Assembly (NCBI GenBank): GCA_033065855.1
Contig: JAVXUO010002535.1
Span: 1-64,000 of the forward strand
Source: Escallonia rubra
Taxonomy: Eukaryota > Streptophyta > Magnoliopsida > Escalloniales > Escalloniaceae
Length of the DNA stretch: 64,000 nt
Direction of reading: 5' to 3'
A program made the translations under genes and the position numbers. The notes below the pieces were generated by a model that saw only the letters and a list, made by a program, of their open reading frames with translations, did not search any database and had not been told where the DNA came from. This document shows positions 38,440-50,110 of the stretch, piece by piece. Positions within the stretch are counted from its first letter, which is position 1, and the number at the start of each line of letters is the position of its first letter.

Positions 38440-38880
38440 AAAAAATACTTTTGCAGATAATCTATAAATAAACTGACAATTGCAATTCAGGTCAAGAAAT
38501 TCTTCAATTTTGAATGCACCATCCATGTAAGGGACTGATTAAAAATATAGTTCTATTCAATTTCAATTCATGTCAAGGAGTTCTGATGAAATTTTGAGTG
38601 CAGCTTCAACTCATATAAGAGAGTATTTCTGAAAAAATTATTGCAGACATTTTCAACTTGTGTCAAGGAGTTCTTGGAGAAATTTGGGTTCAGCATCGAC
38701 TCGTATAGAGTAGCATTGATGAAAATAGTTTTTTAGGCATTTTTAACTCGTATTAACGAGTTATTGAAAAAAAAAACATTTCAATTCAGCATTGACCCGA
38801 ATGGGGAGCATCGCTGAAAACCATTTTGTTGACAATTTTAACTTATGTCAAGGAGTATCATTGACAATTTAGGCATGTAT
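38440..38880. repeat. Diverged tandem repeats of about 110 bp in the gypsy 3' region
   Basis: TCAAGGAGTTCT-like words and GGGTTCAGCATCGACTCGTA-like words alternate four to five times. Tandem repeats near the 3' end are common in Tat-lineage elements. Confidence 0.55.
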
Positions 38881-39507
38881 CAGGAAGAGACATGCATGAT
38901 TTTTATTTATTTCAAAAGGCACATCATCACCATTTTGTGGGAACACATCCTAGCCACACAATAGCCTTAAATCGAGGTTTCTCCACGTCTTTGAAATATG
39001 TGATGTATGACGTCTTGTGGGAGTGCATCTGTGAAGCTGACTTGCTCTTTTATTCACGAGATTGGAGGATTGTTTTTATTATTTGGCTAAAGTGACCTTT
39101 TGTAACAGTCTAAAATCTGAGGCTAGTTTTATGAAGGGAAAAAAAAGCTAATTGGTTATTTATTGAATTTTTTAGCGACGAATTGATAAGCATTAATTTT
39201 TGTGATCTTTAGCGACAAACTTTTAGAAACCATAAGTTATAACTTAATGGTAGCAGTTATAGATGATATTGATGGAGGTCTTCAGTGACGATTAGAGTTA
39301 ACGATATTTTTAGAAACCTTTAGTGACAATTTTTGTACTCTATCGTTAGCGTTGATATTATATTAGCAGCTTTAAGCGAACATTTCTACGCATATCTAGT
39401 TACAATGTGTATAATTAATATTTTATCGACAATAATTAGCGACGATTTTTATACTTAGCATCGATGTATTATTAGCGATTTTAGCGACGATTAGTGAAGC
39501 GGGGTTA
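38881..39507. other. TTTAGCGACGA-rich segment, CACTA-like subterminal DNA
   Basis: TTAGCGACGA, TAGCGACAA and TTAGTGACAA recur about eight times between 39.17 and 39.50 kb. Such words are typical of CACTA subterminal regions and echo the complementary GTCGCTAAAG words at 57.2 kb. No CACTA terminus is seen here. Confidence 0.45.
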
Positions 39508-40658
39508 TGTAACACCCCGTTAAAACTTCCGCGCACATCAATTTTTTATAAATAGTTATTTGGGGCCTTTTCGCAGCAGTAAAAAGTTTTGGGTAAAATT
39601 TTGAATATCTAACGATAGTTTAGGGAGATTTTGGTAATTTTTTGACCTAGGGTTTTTCTATATATACATATATACTATGGAACAGCCGTTCCTTATCTTT
39701 TCCCATCCCCTTTCTCTGAAAAATGGCAGAGAGAGAGAGAGAGAGAGAGAGACAAAAGGGGAAGAGAACATGAATTTTTTCGGCAATTCGTCGAAATCTT
39801 TTCAGCGATCAAGAAAATTCTTCCGGTAAGTTTTAGCTTTTTCTCTCTAGTTTATTTAATGGTTCACTGGTATTAGAGAGCAACCATGGTGGCTGCCATA
39901 AGTTTGGAATGGGTAAGTGGGTATTGGTGCTGCGTGAGGGAGCTGTGGGAAGAGGGATCTTTACCATGGGTTTCTGTGTATTTGGTGGTATGCAGTGAGT
40001 GTTTGTGATGATGTAAGTGAATACTGAAGAGGGATGGTTGCGGTTCTGAGAGAAAACAGCCGTGCGTGTAGTGTAATGTGTGGTGAGATTGTTGTATTTG
40101 TGTTTTAACCCCACGGTGTGGGTGTTGGTGTGCAAATGTGTTACATATGTGTGCGCGCGCGCGTGTGTGTATAAATATGTGTGTACTATGTGCGTTATTG
40201 TGAACCTGTGTGTGTGTCCTTGAGAGTATGTGCGTGTCTTTGTACGTATTTGTGTTGGTTCAAGAAAAAAATGCTGCCGTGGATGTAGTGTGTTATGGGT
40301 TTGTGATGGAAATGGGTATCGGGGTGCATGATTGTGTAAAATAATAAAAATAAAGGATGGAGAAACCCACTGCCATGAGACAATGGGTGAGAGGTGCAAC
40401 GTGAGTGGGTGTCTATATACTTCGTGTGTGTGTGTGTGTTTTGTGCCATATATATGGGTAATTCAGAGGAAGGGGGTTGATGCCAAATAACTCCATGACA
40501 ATGGATATTTGAGTCTTGTATAGGGGTGTGTATGTATTGTGTGCCTAATGTGTGTGTGCAGTGCATTTTGGAGGTAATGTGAGGTTTTGTAAACCTATGA
40601 GAGTGCTGCATGGGGAGTGTGCTGATATGTGTGGGTGAGTGCTGTTACAGAGATATAT

Positions 40659-41203
40659 TGTTAGATTTATTTCATTCATCTTGACCCCATAATCAAGATC
40701 ATTAGAATCTTACAATAACATAAACATAAGAACAATAGGGTTACGAACTCACCGGAATCGAAGGAAGCCATAGATTACCAAGATATTTATTCCGATGATG
40801 AAAGAACGCCAAGATGCGGAAGCGAACATGTATCCTTTGGTATTGATCTTCACTACTCTTGATGATGGAATAGAATGGTGTATTTTTTTTCTTTAATCTA
40901 GGAGGCAAAGAGTGGCCAAAACATAATAATACCCTAGCCTCCAAGAAGAAAAGATATTTATATAGAGAGAGTAGTGGGATCAACCCTAAAGCCTGCCAAA
41001 TCTCAACCGTCCATCAAAGTTAAGAGATTAGGGTCTATAAGCCTTTTATACACAATAAGTCATTAGTGTATTGGATGCTAAATTATATAGGCCCATAATG
41101 TTATTTAGCCAATTTAATTAATTAATGTCCAAGTCAAATTAATAGTTAACAATAGTATGACCCGTTAGGCCACTTAATTGGATTGGACCGATCAAATCCA
41201 ACA
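40659..41203 (-). mobile_element. 3' LTR of the Copia element
   Basis: TG...CA ends (TGTTAGATTT to AAATCCAACA on the plus strand). It keeps the single uninterrupted AAAAGATAT near 40951, the empty site of the Mutator-like insertion in the sister LTR. Confidence 0.93.
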
Positions 41204-41617
41204 TTCTCCCACTTGGCCAAGGGTTATACTAAGGTTAATATCATAAGTTTTGACGTAACAAAATTGAACAAAACATCCCGTAAGTTAGGCCAAATTTAAC
41301 AAAAACACTAAAATGAATCGAAGATAGTATACATGCCTCTCAACGCCACAACACCGTTCTCCGGTTACAATCTCAGAACTTTTGCCAAATATGACAGTCA
41401 AACAGCTTAATAGACATGAACTGCATTGTTCCATAATAAATAACCATATGAACGAGTTCATGTGATCCTTACATGAGTGTTTGTTTCAGAATACCTCAAA
41501 TGTGCACTTTTAACGAGAAGTAACAAACCATAATCATAATATCCAGAATCCATAACATAAGGTGATCACGGAAATAAATGTCACAAATCAAAATCCCATC
41601 ATTAAAAGGAAAAGCTA

Positions 41618-44600
41618 TCAACCAAAACCCATGCTAGCAACATATTCTCTAAAGAGATTGGGTGGTAAGCCCTTCGTCATGGAATCAGCTAACATAGTGG
41701 TCGTACTGATATGTTAAATAGACAATATGTGATTCTGGATTATATCTCTCACAACGAGATACTTAATCAATAATCTTAAAGGTGTCTACACACCCTGCAT
41801 AATCGGAATCAGAATAACCAATAACCTCAAGGTTATCTGACTACCTATAGGTAAGCATGAAATCCTTGGTACCCTATAAGTAGCGCATGACTTTCTTGGC
41901 TGCTAACCAATTACCCATTCCTGGGTTCATTTGGTAACGTCCAAGCATGCCAACAACATACGCTATATCTGGGCGAGTACAGACTTGAGCATACATGAGA
42001 CTCCCTACTGCTGATGCGTAGGGAATACGCTCCATTTCGTCTTGCTCCAGTTGGTTCCTAGGACATTGTAGCAAACTAAATTTGTCACCCTTAACAACAG
42101 GGGCAACAGTGGGAGCACAATTATGCATATTGAACCTTTTCAGAACCTTATCAATATAGGCTCTTTGGGACAATCCCAATATCCCACGAGACCTATCTCG
42201 GTGAATCTCAATGCCTATAACATAAGAGGCCTCTCCAAGATCTTTCATATCAAAATTCTTAGACATAAAGTTTTTGGTCTCATGCAACATATGCATATCA
42301 CTACTAGCAAGTAAGATATCATCTACATACAAAACTAGAATGATAAACTTACTCCCACTGATCTTTAGGTATATACATTGGTCCACTGCATTTTCTTTAA
42401 AGCCAAATTTACTAATCATATCATGAAACTTAAGATACCACTGTCTAGAGGCTTGCTTTAATCCGTATATGGATTTCTTCAACAGACATTTCATATGTTC
42501 CTTGCCTTCAACCATAAACCCTTCTGGTTGAGTCATATAGACATTTTCATGCAAGTCACCATTAAGAAATGCAGTCTTTACATCCATTTGATGTAGCTCT
42601 AAATCATAATGAGCCACTAAAGCCATGACTATTCAAAAGGAATCCTTTTTCGACACAGGAGAAAATGTTTCATTATAATCTATCCCTTCCCTTTGAGTGA
42701 AACCTTTAGCGACGAGTCTAGCCTTGTATCTTTCGACATTACCTTTAGGATCTAGCTTAGTTTTGTAGACCCATTTACATCCTACGGCTTTGGCCCCTTC
42801 AGGCAAGTCAACAAGGTCCCAAACTTCATTTATTTTCATTGACTCTAACTCATCTTTCATGGCCTCAAGCCATTGAGTTGAGTGATCACTCATAATAGCT
42901 TCTTTAAAGGATGTAGGATCATTTCCTATGCCTAGATTATAGTCAGCCTCATCTAGGTACACAATATAGTCATCAGAGATGGTTGTACTTCTCTCTCTTC
43001 CTGACCTTCGAAGAGGTTGCTCATTAGCAGGAATTGGAGCATGATCCATAATAGGGGGCACGTCATTAGGTATTACCTCGGGTGCATCGTTATCCTCTCT
43101 ATGAAGTAATGGCGCACCAACCTTTTGGATAACAGGAATAGAAACATGATCCTGAATTTCCTCAAGGTTTATTATTCTTGGTGTACAACTCCCACTATAC
43201 TCAGCATCTTCAAAAAATACTGCATGCCTAGTTTCAACAATTCTAGTGGTATGTGATGGACAGTAAAATCTGAAACCCTTAGACCTTTCAGGGTAACCTA
43301 TAAAATGACAACTTATGGTCTTGGGATCGAGTTTCTTAGTATGCGGATTGTAGACTTTTGCTTCAGCTAAACAGCCCCACACATGAAAATATTCTAAACT
43401 TGGTTTCCTCTGTGTCCACAATTCAAAAGGTGTTTTAGGCACAGACTTACTGGGACTCTGTTAAGAATATGCACAGCTGTTTTAAATGCTTCAACCCACA
43501 AAAACTCTGGTAGAGTGCTTTGGCATATCATACTTCGTACCATATCCACGAGGGTACGATTTCACCGTTTAGCTACACCATTCTGCTGGGGTGTACCTTG
43601 CATTGTATACTGAGCAACGATGACACATTCTTCCAAATACAAGGCAAAATAACTAGGGTTACGACCCGTTTCAGAGAATTTTTCATAATATTTTCCGCCT
43701 CTGTCAGATCTTACAACTTTAATCTTTAGGTCGAATTGATTTTCAACTTCGGCTTTGTAAGTCTTAAACATGGCAAGTGAGTCAGAATTTTCATGAATGA
43801 GGTAAACATATCCATAACGAGAATAGTCATCAATAAAGGTGATAAAGTATCTATGACCACCAATACCCGGTGTAGGGAAAGGTCCACAAATGTCAGTGTG
43901 GATAAGCTTTAAAAGTTCCGTACTTCGAGTGGCACCACGTTTATTGCCTTTTACAAATTTTCCTTTAATACATTCAATACATGTGTCAAAATCTGAGAAA
44001 TCTAAAGAATGAAGAATTCCATCCTCAATGAGGCGTTTCATTCTGCCTCGTGATATGTGACCAAGATGTTCATGCCACAATTTAGCAGAATTTTCATTCT
44101 CTATTTTTCCCTTACCACAAATTTTAGCAACTACATCATTCACGTTCATTATTTTCAAGGATCCAGTAAAAGAAGCATTTAAAAGTAATTTGTAGAGGTT
44201 TCCCTCCAACAAACTAGAACCAATAACTCTAGAGTAAAGGAAAAGAGAGAAGCCTTTAAACGAATATCCATAAGCGTCAAGTCTAGAAACAGAAATAAAA
44301 TTTCTAGTCATACTGGGAACATAAACAGTATCAACTAAATCCAAATTGAAGCCACTCTCTAAAACTAAACGGAGAGTTCCTACAGCTTCAACTTGAGCTT
44401 TCTCTCCATTTCCTACTAGAACATTACGGTCCCCTTTGTTTAACTTCTTCACGGAAAGGAATCCCTGCAATGAATTAGTTATGTGCACAGTTGCACCTGT
44501 GTCAACCCACCATGTATTTAAAGGAGCATCAACTGTATAAGACCCATAACAAACGCAAATAGATAAATTACCTTTTTTTTTCAACCATTCTCTGAATTTA

Positions 44601-45469
44601 TGACATTCTTTCCTCATAAGTCCTTTATCCTTACAAAAGTGACACCTGGGACCAGAAGAACCCTTGGTACCAGAAGAGCTTGCCTTGTCAGTCTTGGTTA
44701 TAGAAGCACTCTTGTTCCCTTGCACATTACCTTTGCCAAATTTCTTTCCTTTTCATTTTCCTTTAGATGGACCAGTAATGGCAACATGAGCACTATCAGG
44801 TTGTTCAGACTTTAGCCTCTCTTCTTCTTGGACACACATGGAAATCAACTCGCTCATCTTCCACTTTTCTTTCTACGTGTTATAGTTGATCTTAAAAGGA
44901 CCAAACTGCGCAGGAAGGGAAGTCATAATGAAGTGCATGAGAAAACCTTCAGAGATTTCCATGTCCAAACCTTTTAGTTGAGAAGCCATATCATTCATCT
45001 GTAAAATATGCTCACGAACACCGTTGGATCCACTATACTTGAGCGTAACCATTTTAGTGATGAGAGTAGTAGCATGTGCCTTGGAAGAACCCTGAAACTG
45101 TTCTTCAATATGAGCAAGGTACAACTTAGCATTATCCGAGTCAGGAATGGCTCCTCGAATAATAGTCGTAATGGAGCCTTTCATAATCATCTGGGATATG
45201 CGGTTGGAACGCTCCCACTTTTCATAAGCCGCATTTTGTTAAGTAGAGCTTTCAGCTGTAAGGGCAGCAGACGAGTCAACCCGTAAAGCATAATCCAAAT
45301 CCATAACTCCAAGGATTATGCTAATCTGCTCTTTCCATTTTCTAAAATTGGTGCCGCTCAATGATTCAATAGAGGAAGTAATTACACTATACGCTAAATA
45401 ATAACAATAATCATGCACTTTAGTACCGAAAATCCACATGATGAAAATAGTTAGTTCATCATTTAACAT
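41618..45469 (-). pseudogene. Copia gag-pol, broken in several places
   Basis: Gag (45469-44873): TNFRKWKEQISIILGVMDLD and QFQGSSKAHATTL. Zinc knuckle CHFCKDKGLMRKEC starts the next frame (44725-43562); its spacing differs from CX2CX4HX4C and the usual His block is altered. The protease motif DTGAT is present. Integrase: HEHLGH, HTDICGPF and FIDDYSRYG are seen, but the last catalytic Glu in QQNGVAER is Lys (NGVAKR), followed by a stop. Reverse transcriptase (43442-41874) has DLPEGAKAVGCKWVYK, KARLVAKGFTQ, FLNGDL and an intact YVDD block. RNase H keeps YSDSDYAGCVD and the tail MADSMTKGLPPNLFREYVA but lacks the middle, an internal deletion near 41.76 kb. The element cannot move by itself. Confidence 0.92.
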
Positions 45470-45989
45470 AATAAAATAAATTGAGGGATAAACAATTTAT
45501 TTGTATGAAAAAGGTAAATACACAAAACCTTTCTCAAAAGGAAAAATTAACATATCACTTATAACCTTCCGTTGGGCCGGTTATTAATATACAAGTGTTT
45601 TTCCATCCTTAACAATTTGGAAATCATTAAAAGCAACATGAGCACGAATTATATTACCGTTGGGCAGAAAATAATTTGACCTATGCAACTTATTATTTCC
45701 TTTCTTTCCGCTTAAAATTAAAATATAATCTTCCGTTGGACCGATTAATATTTTAATTAATAAGTGTAACGTGATGTGGTTTATCATTATCTTAACTTAT
45801 AAAAGTCAATAAACTTCCGTTGGGCCGCTTACTGCCAAAATAAGTAAGAACCACTAATTATTTCAAGTTCATTATCATAGTCTAGACATGCCAAACAAAG
45901 CATAAGGTTTAGCATAATCTCGTAATTTTAGACTAATTCTTGAAATTATAATAATATTGGCATGTTTTATTCATCAGTATCCTTAAATA
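45470..45989 (-). other. Copia leader between gag and the hAT insertion
   Basis: Non-coding leader. The words CTTCCGTTGGGCCG (plus strand) recur at about 45568, 45653, 45732 and 45815, spaced 79-85 bp: a short diverged tandem repeat. Confidence 0.55.
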
Positions 45990-46165
45990 TAGGGGTGGGC
46001 ATTTAAACCGTGAAAACCAATCCAACCGTGAAAACTGAACCAACCAATCCGACTAATTCCAAACCGATTGCAAAAACAGTTGGTTCGGTTTTTTTTTTTC
46101 CAAACCGCATAATCGGTTCGGTTTGGATTTTTTGAAACCGATATAAACCGAACCGACCGTGCTTA

Positions 46166-46205
<40 letters not shown>

Positions 46206-46321
46206 ATTAACCCCAGTTAATTTTACTAACTGCCTTAGTTAAACTTAACCCATTAATATAAATAGCAAGTAACCCTAAATTTCATTTACCCTAATTCCTA
46301 CTTTTCATTTTGCACACACCG

Positions 46322-46519
46322 TCAGATCTGGATTGCTCCACGCCTCCACAGCCTTCTGCCGAGCTTCAGCCTTCAGATTTGGATTGTTCCACGCCTCCAC
46401 AACCTTCTGCTGAGCCTTCAGATCTGGATTGTTCCACGCCTCCACAGCCTTCTGCCGAGCTTCAGCCTTCAGATCTTACGACAAGATCTGCCTATTGCTC
46501 CACGCCGGCCCTCCACGGC
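46322..46519 (+). repeat. Short tandem repeat in the hAT cargo
   Basis: TCAGATCTGGATTGCTCCAC-type units start at 46322, 46373, 46418 and 46469 (51, 45 and 51 bp). All steps are multiples of 3, and the plus-strand frame reads PSDLDCSTPPQPSAE three times. It may be coding repeat from the captured gene or simple expansion. Confidence 0.8.
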
Positions 46520-46760
46520 AGCGCCTCCCTCAGCCACGTCTCTCCTCTAGCGGCCGTCTCCACCTCCACGGCTGTGCCTCCATCTCTTACGTCTCTCCTC
46601 CCGCCGGCGCCTAATCTCAAAGTACAAAGTTATGCCTCTCTTTCTCCTCTATTCTTCTATTTTTTCTCTTTTCTTTTGTTTCTTGAATCTTTTCTCTTCA
46701 GTTATGCCTCTCTTTTTCCTCTACTCTTCTGAAGAACACTTAGACTTCCAGATTGCAAAT

Positions 46761-47029
46761 ATGAGCTCCAACATGGCCAAATCAACCCATCCAGTCAAGG
46801 CCAATTGCTATCCAAGCATGTTCAGCAACTGGTTGTAAGCAGCGAAAATATGCCAGAAAGATATATCTGCAAAGACGGTGGTTGTGGAATCACAAATGCG
46901 TCCCCTCCACTTATGGAGATTCTAGTGATTGACATTGGTATCCTAACTTCTTTTAGGCAGAAGAAAGGAGAAGAAGAACTTGATAAACTTCGGTCAGCTC
47001 TCAGCTTATGGGGCTGCTTTCAGTTTTAA
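46761..47029 (+). pseudogene. Captured fragment of a 2-oxoglutarate/Fe(II) dioxygenase gene (N-terminal DIOX_N part)
   Basis: The frame reads VQQLVVSSENMPERYICKDG, then ASPPLMEILVIDIGILTS, then EEELDKLRSALSLWGCFQ. This is the start of a plant 2OGD of the SRG1/JRG21 kind, where VIDIG and the WGCFQ(VINHG) block open the DIOX_N domain. The upstream ATG at 46761 is in another frame, so a base was lost or gained near 46810. The fragment stops at the end of the GCFQ exon and has no catalytic HxD...H part. Not a functional enzyme. A chimeric transcript or antisense role is possible but unproven. Confidence 0.85.
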
Positions 47030-47454
47030 TCCCTCAGTTCAGCTTCGTTTGCTGACATGCTATGCGTTTCATGTACTTATTCAAGCATCCTTAATAGCCA
47101 GCATATGGATTTCCTTAGATAATTTTAAATTAATGATATTGTGTAATGACTAATTCTGTTTTGAATGTTATGTAATCTAATTAGGATTTTAAACTTATAT
47201 TGCTTGGTTACTTCTTTGAGTTTTTAGTACACAATTCATTATTTTGGGACTAGAAGAAATGAGTCTAGCCCAAACCGTTCGATCCGCTCAAACCGAACCG
47301 TTCGATCCATTCAATCCGTTCAAACCGAACCGTTCAAACCGAACCGTTCGAGTGCGGTTTGGTTTATTTTTTTCCAAACCGATGTTGGTCGGTTCGGTTT
47401 CATATTCAGCCTCGAAACCGAACCAACCGCACCGTGCACACCCCTACTTAAATA

Positions 47455-48092
47455 AACCAATATTTAAGCGGCGTTACAAATTTTATTTTGTAAGGCCCAA
47501 TTAAAATACACAAGTCCTACCAAAAATTCACTTTTTTAAAATGGCCAAAACAGGCCCAATCAGTAAGCTACAAGCCCACTTTTAAGTGGCCAAAACAGCC
47601 CACTTCGGAGGCCTAAACAGGCTATACCAACTGGCCAAACAGGCCCAAATAAAAAGCCCAATTCGCTGGTTACAAGCCCCTTTAAAGCGGCAAAAACGGG
47701 CCCAAACTGCTGGCCGAAAATAGGGCCTAATTCTGGTTATAATAGTTCCAGCCCAAAAGACTTCATCACGTCACAAGAGCCAATCCCGCAGGCCACAAAG
47801 CAAGCCCAATTCAAGTCGAAATGCAATTTCTGCTGGGCCAAAACATAACACCACCATGACCACAAAAATCGGACTGCTTTGGCCCAATTAACTGAGCTAG
47901 TAAAAAAAAATTCAGCCTACTAATCTGGGCCAATACTACAGGCCCAAATATATAACAAGATAATCTGGAACCTACCCTTTGGCGCTGGGCAGCCCCCCCC
48001 TTTTTTTTCTTCACTTTAACGTTAAGCATAATTCTTCAAATATTCAATAATTTTGAAGGGGAAATTCTATGTTTATGTTATTGATTAACGTA
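47455..48092 (-). other. Copia 5' leader, rich in TTGGGCC words
   Basis: Between the hAT and the primer-binding site. GGCCCAA/GGCCAAAACAGGCCC words recur more than ten times on the plus strand. Non-coding. Confidence 0.6.
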
Positions 48093-48104
48093 GCTCTGAT
48101 ACCA
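48093..48104 (-). promoter_or_regulatory. Primer-binding site for initiator Met-tRNA
   Basis: Minus strand TGGTATCAGAGC, the exact complement of the plant tRNA-iMet 3' end, two bases inside the 5' LTR. It fixes the element's orientation. Confidence 0.95.
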
Positions 48105-48414
48105 CATGTTAGATTTATTTCATTCATCTTGACCTCATAATCAAGATCATTAGAATCTTACAATAACATAAATATAAGAACAATAGGGTTACGAACTCAC
48201 CGGAATCAAAGAAAGCCATAGATTACCAAGATATTTATTCCGATGATGAAAGAACGCCAAGATGCGGAAGCGAACACGTACCCTTTGGTATTGATCTTCA
48301 CTACTCTTTTCTATTTTTGATGATGGAATAGAATGGTGTATTTTTTTCTTTAGTCTAGGAGGCAAAGAGTGGCCAAAACATAATAATACCCTAGCCTCCA
48401 AGAAGAAAAGATAT

Positions 48415-49502
48415 GGGCTAATTACACCTATGTCCCTGAGGTTAGGGGGTAATTACAGTCAAGGACACAAACTTTCAAAATGTAACATTCCGTGACCAAA
48501 AGTGTTTCAAATGTATCACCCGTGTCCATCCGTCAGGGTTCCGTCCAAAAAGTGTATTTTTTTAATAATGTCAACAATACGTATTTTTTAAATGACAAAA
48601 CTACCCTTGTATATACTGAATAATTTTTAAAGTTTTTAAATTAAAATTTTAAACATTGATTTGAATATTAGGGTTTTAAAACCCTAAAATTGGTGAGTTC
48701 CTTATGTCTTTTTCATTGATTTGAACATATCAAATTTTTGGGGGAGAATGAACAGATCAAAATTTCAAAACCCTAATTTTCAAATTGAAAATTAGGGTTC
48801 TAAAAATCTAATTTGCAGATTAAGAATTTTTTGAAACCCTAATGTTCATTCTCTTCCTCCACCGCCGCCCCCTAACCCACGCTGCCGCCACTGCGCACTC
48901 AAAATCCAGCTCAAATTGCGTTTCAAGCTCAGTGCTCTGATCAAGCTTAATTTGCAACAAAAACCAAAGCCATCCAAATTTTCAAATCATCAATCGCCCA
49001 AACTAGAACCTGAAGAACATTTCAATGAGAGAGGAGATGAACTTGAATGTTTCGGTGGTGTTGAAGAAACCGTTGTGTGCCCGCTTGTTGAGGAGGTGGT
49101 GGACGGCGGCGAAATCTCTCTCTCGGCCACCGTCGATGAGATCGCAGCTGGTGACAATCGCGATTGCTGAGAATCGCGATGGTGATTGCCAGAGATCCGG
49201 ACAAACGCTTCGATTCATTGCCGAGAGAACCGCGATGGTGATTGCAAATCGAGGTGATAGCATCGGAGATAGAGTTGCCGCCGACGGTGACGACAAGCAG
49301 CGCCGCTCGCCTAGCGTCCTCTGCCGCAACATTCCGATTAAGTAGGCTAAGCTTCGAAGATCTAGGGTTTCAAGAGACTTCTTCAGTTTCGGTTCATCGA
49401 CGACAAAAATTTTGATTTTGCTTCAATCTTCACGGCGCACCGGAAAAGGAACGGTGAGCCCTAATTTGGTATCAGATCTGTCGAGGGGGATAGGGAGAGG
49501 GA

Positions 49503-49576
<74 letters not shown>

Positions 49577-49762
49577 ATAAAAAGAACATAGATATTTTCA
49601 GAGAGGAATGAATGGCATTTCAGGGGCAATTAGGTCTTTTTGTCAAAACCGTTAAGTATTTTTGTATTCCGTTTGTCAATGGACATAAGTGTTACATTTT
49701 GAAACTTTGTGTCCTCGCGTGTAATTACCCCCAAACCTCAGGGATATATGTGTAATTAGCCC
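48415..49762. mobile_element. Mutator-like element, 1348 bp, exact 9-bp duplication
   Basis: The TIRs are long: GGGCTAATTACACCTATGTC at the left, and at the right a complement of GGGCTAATTACACATATATC, with similarity continuing for about 70 bases (CCTGAGGTT, GGGGGTAATTAC, TTTCAAAATGTAACA). AAAAGATAT is duplicated (48406-48414 and 49763-49771), the 9-bp signature of Mutator transposition. The sister LTR has it once. The core (48.84-49.45 kb) is GC-richer, with a plus-strand frame at 48916-49170 of no known family. It may be captured host DNA (Pack-MULE), but I cannot name the source. A (GA)n microsatellite lies at 49491-49573. Confidence 0.93.
49491..49573 (+). repeat. (GA)n microsatellite
   Basis: GGGAGA units pass into an almost pure GA tract of about 70 bp inside the Mutator-like element. 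Confidence 0.95.
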
Positions 49763-50011
49763 AAAAGATATTTATGTAGAGAGAGTAATGTGATCAACCC
49801 TAAAGCCTGCCAAATCTCAACCGTCCATCAAAGTTAAGAGATTAGGGTCTATAAGCCTTTTATACACAATAAGTCATTAGTGTATTGCATGCTAAATTAT
49901 ATAGGCCCATGATGTTATTTAGCCAATTTAATTAATTAATGTCCAAGTCAAATTAATAGTTAACAATAGTATGACCCATTAGGTCACTTAATTGGATTGG
50001 ACTGATCAAAT

Positions 50012-50030
50012 CCAACACACACACACACAC

Positions 50031-50070
<40 letters not shown>

Positions 50071-50110
50071 GTGTGCGTGTGTGTGTGCGTGCGTGCGCGC
50101 TTGAGTGAAT
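50012..50110 (+). repeat. (CA)n-(TA)n-(GT)n compound microsatellite
   Basis: CA repeats directly follow the Copia LTR end, then (TA)n and (TG/CG)n. The CA and TG arms can pair, so the whole block is a hairpin with an AT loop. Confidence 0.9.

Larger units (their letters stand above)
45990..47446. mobile_element. hAT-like element, 1457 bp, exact 8-bp duplication, captured gene fragment
   Basis: Ends TAGGGGTGGGCA and (T)GCACACCCCTA. Flanks are CTTAAATA on both sides (45982-45989 and 47447-47454). Both arms are packed with AACCG/CGGTTT words (46.0-46.16 and 47.26-47.43 kb). The centre holds a 51/45/51-bp tandem repeat (46322-46470) and a fragment of a 2-oxoglutarate dioxygenase gene. An (AT)n run lies at 46170-46201. 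No transposase, so non-autonomous. It sits in the Copia leader and is therefore younger than the Copia insertion. Confidence 0.9.
40659..50017 (-). mobile_element. Ty1/Copia retrotransposon with two LTRs, minus strand
   Basis: Paired LTRs (40659-41203, 545 bp, and 48107-50017, 554 bp without the MULE) are well over 90% alike by eye. The primer-binding site is at 48093-48104 and a polypurine tract (CCAAGTGGGAGAA on the minus strand) at 41204-41216. Order on the minus strand: gag, zinc knuckle, protease, integrase, reverse transcriptase, RNase H, as in Copia. Net length is about 6.5 kb. The right edge runs into a (CA)n(TA)n microsatellite, perhaps an expansion of the terminal CA, so the 5-bp duplication cannot be confirmed (TATAT versus CACAC). 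Confidence 0.93.
48107..50017 (-). mobile_element. 5' LTR of the Copia element, interrupted by a Mutator-like element
   Basis: Matches the left LTR on both sides of the insertion at 48415-49762. It ends AAATCCAACA at 50017, followed by (CA)n. Confidence 0.92.

Noticed and set aside
39833..40611. Two antisense open frames of 188 and 138 residues rich in His/Thr
   Set aside because: They are translations of TG/CA-rich LTR DNA; composition is extreme and no domain is seen.
48093..48104. tRNA-like sequence
   Set aside because: It is only the 12-base retrotransposon primer-binding site; no cloverleaf surrounds it.
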